Assembly (NCBI GenBank): GCA_035079385.1 | Contig: JAVHKY010000052.1 | Span: 9,176,001-9,240,000, forward strand | DNA from: Aspidiotus rigidus | Lineage: Eukaryota; Arthropoda; Insecta; Hemiptera; Diaspididae | Length of the DNA stretch: 64,000 nucleotides | Direction of reading: 5' to 3' | In this document: piece after piece, positions 44,050-54,520 of the stretch | How the letters are laid out: each line of letters starts with the position of its first letter | How positions within the stretch are numbered: position 1 is the first letter of the stretch | The notes under the pieces: generated by a model | What the model was told of the DNA's origin: nothing | The model's input: the letters and a program-made list of their open reading frames with translations, nothing else | The model's database searches: none | Position numbers and translations under genes: made by a program

Positions 44050-44548
44050 CATTATCTGCAACCGCAATACTGTTCTCAAAACCATGTGTCATGAAAATTA
44101 GCTGCGTGCCTTCAAAAATATATTTACATTGCTTCACTGGTCATACTGATCTGGCGAACATGCGTTTACGACAACTGATGAACACAACAAACACTCATAG
44201 GTAGATACACATGCAAGTCGACTTCAAAGCTTAATTACAGTTTCTGTGTTTCAGTTATTGAAAAAGTAATACAAAAACGTCCTTCCTTAGTTGGATAACT
44301 TCATTTTGTCCAAATTTCAGCACGTATTATTCGCTACAGGCTGATAACACTGACGACATAAAAACGCAATTCGCTCTTATAATATAGATACTTAGTTTTC
44401 TGCTGGTGAGAAGTGAAGCCTCATTTAATGCTACCTAAATCAAAAGGTGGAAAAATTTGGTGCAAAATGAATTTTGTGAACTATGATCATAAACTCAAGT
44501 GTTTTCTGACTTGACAATTCTCAGTAAAACGCTGTTTCGGGTGCCAGC

Positions 44549-44672
44549 AATTTTGTTGAAAACTCTTTTATCGAAATCAATTTTGTCGGCGGTATTTTGT
44601 CGAATGGCAAGATTACCGATAGTACATAATCATCGAAAGATCACTTTTGTCGAATACGCAATTACATCGAAT
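44549..44672 (+). repeat. Internal copy of the element's subterminal repeat
   Basis: Reads GTCGGCGGTATTTTGTCGAA, ATGGCAAGATTACCGATAGT and GATCACTTTTGTCGAATACG. The reverse complement at 49286-49413 is nearly identical. It lies directly downstream (element-wise) of the FLYWCH coding fragment on the minus strand. Confidence 0.8.
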
Positions 44673-44989
44673 GTAGTGCTTGTCGAGCGGAACAATGACT
44701 GCAGCTGACCCATTGCTGCTTGACTGCAAGTAGCAATGCTTTGTGACAACACAAACTTCGGTGCGTCTCTCGACGTTGCAGCCCTTTTCCTCAATGCATC
44801 TTGAATTTGACGAACTTCAACACCAGCTGCATTCGCAGCATGATTATGGTCATTTGCTATCACGACAGAATCATTGCGCTTCTCTGCTCTACCTGAACAT
44901 CGACCAGAGGCAGAAATATACTTGCTACACTGTCTTTCAGTAAGAATTTCCATTAACGGTCCTTTCCTCATAATACACATATCCCTCAC
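44630..44989 (-). pseudogene. FLYWCH-type zinc-finger fragment of a Phantom/MULE-like transposase
   Basis: Minus-strand frame of 119 codons. CSKYISASGRCSGRA supplies the second Cys of a FLYWCH finger, and VVIANDHNHAANAAGVEVRQ supplies the H-x-H pair with the usual (H)NHxxxxxxxE(V) continuation found in Phantom/MULE transposases and FLYWCH genes. The upstream part carrying F/Y, W and the first Cys is degraded (a stop precedes the frame). The C-terminal part runs into the internal repeat copy at 44672. No DDE core follows, so it is a fragment. Confidence 0.65.
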
Positions 44990-45106
44990 ATACTAATAAA
45001 TCACGACCGCGCTGACTTTTAACGAACGAATAGGAAGCCACCCGATTACCCAGAGTGATCGTCGTATCAAAATTTATTTAGTTTTTCCACGTTTTAACGC
45101 ACACTT

Positions 45107-45600
45107 AATAGTGTATTACGTACGCGTGGCGAATAACTGAATTCGAACACAGATAAATATGAAGTGCTGATAATAGTAATACTTTTATTACAAATTAAGG
45201 GAGAACGTGAATCAAACTATGAATCAACAAGTTGCATTCATCAATATCTCTTAGAATAAAAGAACGCAGTGTTTGTTTACATCACGGTAGTTTACATTTA
45301 CGGTGTGAGATTTGGTGAGATTGTGAGAGATCAGAATACCGAAAAAGGGATATTTCTATTGGTCGGTGACGTACGTTCGTTGATCAGCATTGGACGATTA
45401 TAAGCGAGCGAAGCGAGCACTATGCTAAAGAATCTTTCAGGTGTACTCCGTTCACGTTAAGAAAGGATAGAAATATGACCTCGAGAACGGAACGCTCCGA
45501 GTAATTTTAATCTACCTTTCCGTTCTGAAGGTCATATTTCTATCCTTCCTTAATGTGAACAGAGTATAGTTCCAAGTTGTAAGTGAAGTGATAATAATAT
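45107..45600. repeat. Hairpin-rich noncoding segment
   Basis: Opens with AGTGTATTACGTACGCGTGGCG, cousin of the AGTATATTACG starts elsewhere, though shown here in split form: AGTGTATTACG then TACGCGTGGCG. A clear hairpin lies at 45441-45568: arms GGATAGAAATATGACCT and AGGTCATATTTCTATCC, with outer CTCCGTTCACGTTAAG opposite TTAATGTGAACAGAG. GCGAGCGAAGCGAGC lies at 45402-45416. Confidence 0.65.
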
Positions 45601-45664
45601 TTTATAGGCTGCTTATGTTTTGAAATTTGTTGTCGACCTAATTTAAAATTTAAATTTGATTGAA

Positions 45665-46042
45665 GACGAGTATTCCTGAATTCTGGACGTGGGATGGAAC
45701 TTCAACATCTGAATCAGGTAAGTTTGCCTTCATTGTAAACACCAGTATTGTAATTTATAATAGCTAACGTTACTTGATTGTTCGTTCAAAGAACTTTCAT
45801 TGTAAATATGATAGCATTTCTTGATTGTTCGTTCAAAGAACTTCTGAAATATCACATTGGTTCAAGTTTTATTGTGAAAACTTCTAAATTACCTAACACT
45901 TTTTTCCTTGGTCTGTTGTAGTTGCAAGAAGAAATCAAGCTGCAAAGTTTGTTTTGATTTGTGAAAAAGTACGGTGGCCAATTTATCATTTTTCAAAACT
46001 TTGGAACGCTTGCGATGTAACTCTGCTGATTTTCTAAAGCAT
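45665..46042 (+). other. Two possible small exons upstream of the OTU gene
   Basis: About 45665-45717 encodes IPEFWTWDGTSTSES and ends at a consensus donor (CAG|GTAAGT). A T-rich tract plus GTTGTAG precedes 45922, and joining there keeps a frame open for about 39 further codons (RRNQAAKFVLICEKVRWPIY ...) to a stop at about 46038. Neither piece is recognised. It could be a leader gene of the 8.6-kb element or chance. Short direct repeats (TTGATTGTTCGTTCAAAGAA) lie at 45776 and 45820 in the intron. Confidence 0.3.
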
Positions 46043-47370
46043 TGATATTATTGTCCAGAGTTTTGGTAAGAAATTGTACCTGAAATATTAGTAGGCTAGC
46101 TACCTTGTTTTAGAACGTACGTTTGACTATGTTATGATGTTTGATAACAAAATGTGATAAAGGTTTTTCTTAAATGAATGATATGGATTCATGAAACAGA
46201 AAACAAGTTTTTTTTTTTTTAGTATATATCAGATCTTATATTTACTCCTTTCTGCTGTAAAAAATAGAACTGACCTATCTACATATCAACATGATTGGCA
46301 TGGTAAAAGTGATAATATGTAGGTGTGAGAAGGCATCAGGCTGTATTTTGACCAGAGCCGATTTGCAGTTATGTCCTAATAATTTGGAGGTATTCATATT
46401 CATGAAGTGTTTTGAAAAACTAAGATTGTTATCCTAAATCTGACTTGACTATCAAATATTTGTCGAAAATACTTCTCAGAACTTACGTACCTATACTTTG
46501 TATTTACTGTCATATATCAGGAATTTTTCAAGGAAATTAGATCGTAACATAATTATTATTATAGTGATCCTTGATTCTGTAGATATAGGTAGGTACGTCA
46601 ATTCTATTTTGTATGGCAGATGAGGTATTCACACTTCACCCGCTCATATGTGATTAGGACGTGTTTAAGATCTTTATTTATTCCCCAGTGTACCTATATA
46701 GATCAATATTGTTGAAAATTCCCCTATCCTGTAAGTGTGCAGATTTTTTCAGAAAAGCAAACATTTGACAAGAATTGTTTCATTTTTTTTCTTTTTTCTC
46801 GAGAACCCAATTCACCACAGAAATATGTTGTTACAGATGACATGTTTTTCTCGCAAAATCTACAGAAAAAGTAGTTTTGTGTAAAAATGATCTAAAAAAA
46901 TTTCCAAGTAGGAAAAATATCTTTGACTTTTAATCAATGCAATAATTGCTGATGAGGAAATACAATTCAAATACTGTCTAGATGTATCATAACTTTGAAG
47001 TGTCTTATTTATCAAAATGATAATTAATTTGTATTTTCTTTGGTTTGTTTCAGATAAACAGAATGAGAAGATCAAACTTTTTCTTTTTTTTTTTCCTTTT
47101 TTTTTTCTACATTTTAATTGTATAAAAGGTATGCTTGAAGAGAGTAAAACGTTGAAATCTCAGTACTTCAGTATACCTATTTATAAGAATTTTTACAGAA
47201 GAAAGTTTGACAACTTCTGTCCTGTATAGAAAAGCCTCACATTTCTTGAGGGATTTAGTCATAAAAAGACTGTAATCTGCATATTTTTGAAAAATGAACG
47301 CTGAATTGTTACGTCCTATTTTCTTTTGCAAAAAAGGTAGATAATTTAATGCATGAATGATTGATTTTAG

Positions 47371-47906
47371 TTTATTGAAAAGCAAGAATTAGACTTTGCA
47401 TTGCCTGTTGCAGGCGATGGAAACTGCCTTTTTCATTCAATTTTGTATTTTATTAAGGAAAATTATATCAGCAGAAAGAAGTGCATCGACTATATTGAAA
47501 AAGAGAAAGATCTTTTTACAAATTACATAATTGAGGGAAATGTTAATAAGTATGTTAGAAGTATGTTAAAATTCGGCACTTTTGCTGATAGAGATTATTG
47601 CTGTTAGTCGGATATACAATTTGACTACGAGTATTTGTGTACTATTTGAATATTTGTGTACATGTTGTCAACAAAGCTTTCACAAACATGAGAAAAATTG
47701 ATTACAAGTTCAGTGAAAAGGGGAGTTACACTATTGATTTAATGTATTATCAAGATGTTCACTATTGGCCTCTTATTAGAAATACTGAACAGCTGAAATT
47801 GAGAAGCAATGTAGAGCTGTACTTGAATGGAAAAGAAAAAACAAATCAGGAAAAGTTGCGAAAAGTAATTTCTTCTGATAGATTGAGAGGATCGTCAAAA
47901 GAATAA
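47371..47906 (+). pseudogene. OTU-domain cysteine protease (element-borne, frameshifted)
   Basis: A splice acceptor-like TTGATTTTAG ends at 47370. The frame then reads ELDFALPVAGDGNCLFHSI, the OTU N-terminal motif with catalytic Asp (codon 47416) and Cys (47425-47427). It runs on to a TAG at 47605-47607. Homology continues in another frame from 47637 with LNICVHVVNK and IDLMYYQDVHYWPLI. The His codon at 47760-47762 is at the catalytic position (consensus ...HYxxL). OTU proteases remove ubiquitin, and transposon-borne copies are known from Helitron-type and some other DNA elements. The shift and stop at about 47605-47637 suggest recent inactivation or an unrecognised mini-intron. Confidence 0.75.
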
Positions 47907-47919
47907 CAAAGTAGGGAAA

Positions 47920-48810
47920 CCTCAAAATGTGACCAAAATAGAGCTCATTTTAAAATAAGGTTCGGTTAAAGTTTGGAATTATCTTTTTTTTTTTCAAAAA
48001 ACGCAACCAAAGTGGAACTCATTTAAAAATAGGATTTCATAAAAGTTTAGCAATATGTTTTTTTTTAGAAATGCAACCAAGTAGAACTCATTTTAAAATA
48101 GGGTTTGGTTAAAGTTGACGTGTTTCATGTCTTTTCCCTCACCGTACCCCGATTTTGAAATTTGCGAGTACACCCCGCGTGCGCGTGCACATTTCTACCC
48201 TGTGGGTGATTCAGAAATTTGCGAGTACGTCCCGCGTGCGCGTGCAACCTGTGCGATAGCTCAAAATATTTCTCATACCATTCTTATACAACAGCAAGAA
48301 AGGGGGCGAACAAGCGGAGCGATTGAGCCCCACAAAAGGCGAAAGTCCAAAATATTTTATAACAGACTTATGCTAAATTGAGACAGGGACCAAAAAAGAG
48401 GCCAAACGAGCGGAGCGAGTGAGCCCTACAAAAGGCAATACCTCAAAATATTTCTCATTCCAGACTTACAACGCCAAGAAAGGTAAGGGGACAAACGAGT
48501 AATATCTCACAAACACTTGACCTAGTAGAAGTCTAGACTAGATTTCAAGATGACTGACAAAATATAAGAGACATAAAACATGATCTTCATTTATTTGGCT
48601 ATGCCAGAAAATTTTTTTCGGTTTTTGGAAATATATATTTTTTTTAAATGCGACCAAAGTAGAACTTATTTTAAAATAGGGTTTGGTTAAAGTTTAGCAT
48701 TAGCAATATGTTTTTTTTTTAGAAATGCTTCCAAAGTAGAACTCATATTTTAAAATACAGTTTGATTAAAGTGGGTGATATGTTTTTTTCAAAAAATGCA
48801 ACCACAAGGG
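47920..48810. repeat. Minisatellite, unit about 68 bp, split by an insertion
   Basis: Unit: GCAACCAAAGTAGAACTCAT, TTTAAAATAGG-TT-GGTTAAAG, TTTAGCAATATG and a T-run. Three copies lie at 47925-48115 and three at 48640-48800. The stretch between them (48116-48630) has its own duplications: TTTGCGAGTAC-CCCGCGTGCG at 48161 and 48219, and AGCGGAGCGA-TGAGCCC at 48315 and 48409. Confidence 0.8.
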
Positions 48811-49094
48811 GCAGACTGGCCTTATACATATGCGGACCAAAGAATGTAATGAAGCTAAGCCTGTTTCAAAAATAGGGAAGTTTTTCTAATTATTTTTTAG
48901 AAGAGAAGAAATTTAGTGTCCGCACAGAGAAAAATACCTATATTGTCTGTTCATTGGAGCAGTTTCTGTGGTCTTTTTGCTGGTGAATAGAATGCTATCC
49001 TTTTATATTAGTAAATTTCCGCGTTGTTTTTGATCATTTTTTTTTTTTTTTCAGAAAATTTTTGTAGAAAAAAATTATTTTCTTATTCCAAAAT

Positions 49095-49145
49095 TGGTAC
49101 TCACCTTGCTAGCGGCTGTCGTCGACGCGTAGCGACGACGCAACA
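49095..49145. repeat. Short GC-rich hairpin
   Basis: CTAGCGGCTGTCGTCG pairs with CGACGACGCAACAGACGCTAG around ACGCGTAG. It lies just inside the right inverted end of the 8.6-kb element. Confidence 0.6.
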
Positions 49146-49285
49146 GACGCTAGTGTGGACATAATATAACACGAATTTTACATGATATATGAATGTAATT
49201 GCTGAAATAATACGTACGATTTTTCGACTACGAACTAGTTCGCAAGCAAGCAATTAGTCACTCTTTTTCTTTCCATAAAAAATTT

Positions 49286-49800
49286 ATTCGATGTAATTGA
49301 GTAGGTATTCGACAAAAGTGATCTTTCGATGAATATGTACTATCGGTAATCTTGCCATTCGACAAAATACCGCCGACAAAATTGCTTTCGATGAAAGAGT
49401 TTTCGACAAAATTGATCAGAATCGCTGTTTCGCTCGAGAAATACACTGCTTGAATTTGTTTGTATAGATAAGTATTTATATTTATATTCTGTATACCTTA
49501 CGCCTGCACTATTGAGTAACGAAAAGAGAGTTCATAGACTCGATGAGTGATTTATGTTCATCATTGCTTCATCATTGCCACATTAATTCTTCTGTAGAAC
49601 TGAAATTTCATCAATGAACACAGATGAATTTTTGTCCACTTTTGTCACAAACGTTATTAATACGTTAATACTATATCTGTACAGCGTGTGTTATTGTAGC
49701 GCGTCCGCGTTGCCGTATTGAGTGCTAGATCACAACCTTTTTTAAATACTTGTGTTATAGAATAGCGTTGTGTTTAGGGTCACATTGTGGCAAAACTATT
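49286..49800 (-). repeat. Right inverted end of the 8.6-kb element, with subterminal block
   Basis: 49430-49800 is the counterpart of 41235-41600, and 49286-49413 the counterpart of 44549-44672. The two parts are contiguous here, which shows that they belong to one terminal structure that has been split on the left side. Confidence 0.75.
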
Positions 49801-51400
49801 CATTTTTTTTCTTTTTTAATGGATATGACAATTTTTGTAGAGAATTCCATGAAGAATATTTTGTATGGAATTTTTTTTTTTCTATCAAATCAATATTCAA
49901 ATGGTTATGCTTTAGAAACTGAAAAGAAGGGTACATTTCTTCAAATTATGATTGAAATGGGCAATAAGGGGAGGAGACTTTTAATATGTTCATTACCACA
50001 CCTGAATCCAAGATGATGGAAAAAAAGCTTGATCCACAAATTACTGAGAATAAAAGTTCTCTATCTACTAGACTATTGAGCTTAGCAGGGAACCTGTTTT
50101 GAAGAGAATTTCTGAATTTTGATTTCAATAATTGATACAGGTTGATTATTTGCTAAAATTTATTCAAGTCCTCCTTCCTATACATGTATAATAAGCAGCT
50201 TGGAAGTCGGAAGTTCTCATAAAATTTATTTCCTGTTGAAATGAATGAAATGAACTGAGAAAATATAGATTTCTTATATTTTGTGCAGGAAGAATTATAT
50301 TAGTAAAATTGTTTGATGTTATTTGATAGTTATTAGAGAAAAATTGGTAGCTTAGCAGGCCAAGACTATCTGTATCATAATGCATTTTGCGGCCGTTTTT
50401 CCAATTAGATAAGATATAATGCGCCTATATCCTACCACAAATACTGAAACCATTCAATGTTTTTATTGTTTGTAAAACAGTTTTCACGCGCGGAAACAGG
50501 AAATCGTAGATCCAATGTTGTCTATTTGGGGGCAGCAGATGTTTGTGAACGAAGATACAAACCAGTAAGTTCTGTAGTGTCCCCGCAAAAATCCCAATTA
50601 TCTTGTTTGTTTTTTTTTCGCGCGGATTTCATCAGATAGACAGTTTTATTAATTCAGGTAATTAATTATCGATTTGCCTGAAGAAATATATCAATGAACT
50701 GTAATGAGTAAGATAGCTCCACCGTCAAGCGGGAGTGCTTCCCAAAAGTACAATGTATGTCTGCAGAGTGCATTAGCATAGGTAAGGGGAGAATATGAGA
50801 ATATATCCCTCATTAAAATGAGAAAGTGTGGCAAAAAATAGGGAGATATTTACACCCAAACGAGACAAATCCATTGCATTTTTTTGTATTAATTGACAAA
50901 TAACAAACATCAATTTTAGCTGAACAAACGGCATTATTGGATGTCATGAAACGACGAATGAAAGAATTTTTGAAACGGAGTTTTCAATAATTGTGATGAG
51001 CAAAGTGCTTTCATTTGTAGACTTTAGTCGCCACAATTACAATGCTGAGAAACGTGCGTTCAAAAAAATATTGAGTACCATGTGTTTATTTGAAGGATTC
51101 TTTTTTCATGTTTTTTTTTTTTTTCTTTCTTCTTTTCTTTTCTTATCTATTTATTCATATCTAGTTCTCAATACCTCCTGTGATGTGCACTTGCTTTTAT
51201 TGTTCCATTGAGGACCCCGAGTAACAAGTTCCGCTATCAATGAAATTGTTAATTTTATTTCGTTGTCTTTGTCCGAATGAATTGTTTCAAGTACCTATTG
51301 TAATTAATAATTTTTTTTTTTGATTCTCGGATTTTTTGCCGTGCCCATAATTATAACCCAAAGAAAATATTCTCCCATTAAGTTATCCTAGGGTGATAAC
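49801..51400. other. Intron sequence, no gene recognised
   Basis: T-runs at about 49870 and 51110-51125. Short open frames show no recognisable protein. Confidence 0.4.
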
Positions 51401-51402
51401 GG

Positions 51403-51700
51403 TAGAGCCCTATAAATACGAGTGAGGACATGGTCTGCCATATTTAGTCGTTACGTCATCATTTATCTCCATATCTCCCTATTCAGATGAGGAATTTGTG
51501 ATAAGTGAATCTATTTTGCATTTCTCAATAGTGTGTTGAGTCTTGCATTTTGCTTTGGCACTTACTCTACTATGTTCTCTTATTATTTCCAAATCATGAT
51601 AAACTGTTATCAGTCATTAAAATAGGAGAGTGTGAAAATAATGATGATGTAACGACTAAATATGGCGATCCATGTCCTCACTCGTATTTATAGGGCTCTA
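51403..51700. mobile_element. 294-bp MITE, TA duplication, about 70-bp inverted ends
   Basis: Element 51405-51698 with ends GAGCCCTATAAATACGAGTG, continuing through AGGACATGG and CCATATTTAGTCGTTAC, mirrored on the right. It is flanked by TA at 51403-51404 and 51699-51700. TA duplication suggests Tc1-mariner mobilisation. Noncoding. Confidence 0.8.
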
Positions 51701-52013
51701 ATAAGTATACAAATTGTTTCCCTACCCCTTTTTAATCAACTTAAAAACATTAACATTCTCACCGCTAACCGACGATCTCCCTTCAACACCCCTGGCGCAG
51801 CACCGATATTAGCCGGTTTCCTACTGGAGCGCTGACGCCCCACCCTCTTCTCATTGTCTTTGCTCTGTCTTCTGTCTTGTATCAGGCTATAGTGTCTTAT
51901 TATCATCGAGATACATTTGAAGACCTTCCTGTCAAAAGGGCATCCAATTCATAAGAAATACATTGAGCGAACGTCCTTTCGACAGAAAGGTCTTCATTTG
52001 TACAACACTGCCT

Positions 52014-52475
52014 GCAATTAGGTCGGAATATTTGAAACTTGACAACAATGGACAGGGCTGAAATTTGTATACAGTATCTTATGGGAGAACATTGAAAAAC
52101 TTGATTTCACACAAATATAGTGAAGTTTTTGAAAAAAAATGCAGAGAACGTCATTTAAAGAGCCAACGTTTTTTGATATTTTGAGCTTGATTTCGTTAAG
52201 ATTCCAACACGTTTTAAAATAAAAAGACAGACAGAGGGCGAAGCGTTGATTGATTGTAACCAAGACCAAGTTCAAAAAATCGAGAATCGTTTACTCTTTC
52301 CATATATTTATGAACTTACTCCCCGCGGAATCAAATACTGTTCGCAAATCAATGATTAACGTGTTTTTCCAAAAGTTTTTCTATAAGAGCCTATATAAAA
52401 CTCGACCCCGTACTTTTCATCATCGCTACGTTGCCAGCTTTTATATTCCGGCCTTATACTAGAGACGACTATGTA
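52014..52475. mobile_element. Foldback element family B, degenerate copy
   Basis: Related throughout to 54655-55209: TCTTATGGGAGAACAT, AGTGAAGTTTTTGA, CAGACAGAGGGCGAAGCG and TATATTCCGGCC occur in the same order. It is more diverged and lacks most of the central palindrome. Confidence 0.7.
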
Positions 52476-52752
52476 CCTGTTGAGCAGTGTTTCATCATTT
52501 CGCACATTTTGGTAGCAGTTTGCCACTCTTAATACAAAAATTTCATAGTGTGGCGTTTTTCGAGAGTCGTTTCTATGACAAGAGATTTCGAGGCATGTTA
52601 CTCGAATATTTGTCACTCAATGTGCAGTCAACTGCTGACCATAATTTGGAGCTTCACGCTAAATAATTCAATAGTATTTCCTATACATATAGCACCACGA
52701 TACGCTTTTTAAAACACCAGTGTCATTACTTTTCTATGGGACTGTGTATGTA

Positions 52753-52892
52753 TATGTGACCCCGTCTACAGAAACCCGGCTTAGCGTTGAATATCGATCA
52801 GGAGGAAAGGATCTTTTACCGAGGAAGGAAGATTCCTTTTCTCCTGATTGTAATTGAACACTAAGCCGGGTTTCTGTAGACGGGGTCACATA
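52753..52892. mobile_element. 140-bp palindromic MITE
   Basis: Outer arms TATGTGACCCCGTCTACAGA and TCTGTAGACGGGGTCACATA are perfect and continue through AACCCGGCTTAG. The inner part pairs imperfectly (ATCAGGAGGAAAGGATCTT opposite AAGATTCCTTTTCTCCTGAT). Noncoding. Confidence 0.8.
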
Positions 52893-53219
52893 TTTTATCC
52901 GCACTTATAAGCTCGCCTATGTTTAATTATGCTCCATATATTATCTTTCTTATTTCTATATTATTATTGATTACTAGCTTCGCACCTGATTAATATTTTG
53001 ACTTCATATTCGAATATTTCTTGCACATACTTGTTTACCAATGTGTGCACCGATTTAGCTCTATTATATTCAATATACGGTACATGATCTTCATTTATTT
53101 GGCTACGTCAGAACATATGAAAAGAAACTCGCAGCCAACATGGTGAGCTGCTCAGGGTTGCCTTCATTCACTTTGTTCTCCACCACCTCGATGGTTTTTT
53201 CTCATCATAAATGAATTAA

Positions 53220-53550
53220 TAAATTTAATAAATAAATAAAATAAAAAGTTGATTAATCAAATTTATTAAAAAATGAAAAATAACCTCCTCCCTCCAATAC
53301 ATACGCCTCACCCAATTTTACTCCTCCATAAAAAAAAAAAAATTATATATCGATAAATATATATTATACACATATAAAAGTAATAATTCGCACACTCTTA
53401 CCATGACCATATTCATCCCTAACTCATCATGCCAAGATGTAAATTACACCTATACTCATATGTAATATTCTTCGAGCTAATAGGCCGGTTGTGTTGCTTT
53501 AATGCTCGTTAAAATAAATAAATAAAAAAAACAAATAAATGAAAAATAAA

Positions 53551-53584
<34 letters not shown>

Positions 53585-53600
53585 CAAGTCTAGTATGGTG
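53220..53600. repeat. A/T-rich simple repeats (AAAT)n
   Basis: 53510-53582 is mostly AAAT/AATA repeats, with a weaker tract at 53220-53250. No gene. Confidence 0.75.
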
Positions 53601-53654
53601 TAAGGCTTTTCGAGATCTCACACCACTTGTTCGCCCCTCTTTTTGGTCTAGTAT

Positions 53655-53960
53655 ACAATGTTTCAAGCTAACAGCCGAAATAGAACCTCCTGTTACATAT
53701 AACTCGAAAGTGCTCCCTCCTATCATATATAAGTCAAAAGTGGAAATTTTTCCAAGTCCCTGACCACTACTAAGGAAAATAAGCCTGATATACAGAATAA
53801 CTAGGCTTATACTAACTAGGCTTAACACCTTCCATCATATATAGCCCGGGCCTCGGAGGTAAAAATTTTATCAAGTCCTAGGTTCTTCTTCCCGGCGGTC
53901 GGCGCCCGTCATTTTTCATCAAATTGCCCTCCGATGAAACAGGTTCCCTGTTCCCTGTTA
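53655..53960. repeat. Dispersed repeat family D, copy 2
   Basis: Has CTATCATATATAAGTC, TGGAAATTTTTCCAAGTCCC and GATGAAACAGGTTCCCTGTT, related to 28.7-29.05 and 56.57-56.86 kb. Confidence 0.65.
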
Positions 53961-54520
53961 AGATCGAGAGAACCTCAATAATTTTGTTGATAGCCTTAAT
54001 AAGTATAAAGGAGTTGTGGAGAGGTACAAGCACGTAACGGAACCCACAAAAAGAGCTACAGCAAATACAGAACTGAAACAATTAAGGTTTATTTGGAAAA
54101 CAACCGACGGGCACAAGTAGAAAAAAATTTAAAAAAAAAGAAAAGAGTAGAACGCAACAGAAAGCCAAAAAGCGCGACGGAACCGAGAACGGATGATTAA
54201 TGTAGAAAAGCTAAAACGACCAACCAAACAAAGGAGGATGGTCGAAAAAATACGAAAAAGTTCGAAAATAAAACCAAAATTAGAGAAACATAAAAAATGA
54301 AAAGTAGTCAAAACAAAAGGTCAAAAAGGGATGAAAACAAAGAAAATTCTATCCAGCCTTAATAAATACCGACCGAGGGATGACCCGACCAATCAGAACA
54401 ATCTCATTCGTAATTGAATGTCTAATTACGAGTAAATGATTTTTACCAAAAATTCATATTATCCAGAGGAAGGTCATTTGGAGAGTTTTTGATGAGGTCA
54501 GGACGCAATTTTAAAAAAAT
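53961..54520. other. Intron sequence, A-rich, no gene recognised
   Basis: 54120-54330 is adenine-rich on the + strand with no coding signal. Confidence 0.4.

Larger units (their letters stand above)
41235..49800. mobile_element. 8.6-kb element with about 365-bp inverted ends carrying RPA-like, FLYWCH and OTU sequences
   Basis: The left end, 41235 to about 41600, is the imperfect inverted repeat of 49800 to about 49430. Matched blocks read inward in the same order: ACAATGTCATCCTAAATGCA; CGGCAACGCGG; GAGACAAAAGTGG opposite GTGACAAAAGTGG; GTGTTCATTGAT; TAAATCACTCATC; AAATATAAATA. A third block, 44549-44672, is the inverted copy of 49286-49413. Inside are an RPA-like ORF (-), a FLYWCH fragment (-), an OTU protease (+), a minisatellite and nested MITEs. 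FLYWCH plus complex or foldback ends recall the Phantom branch of Mutator-like transposons, while RPA-like and OTU genes are better known from Helitron-type elements. The class is unresolved. Confidence 0.65.
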
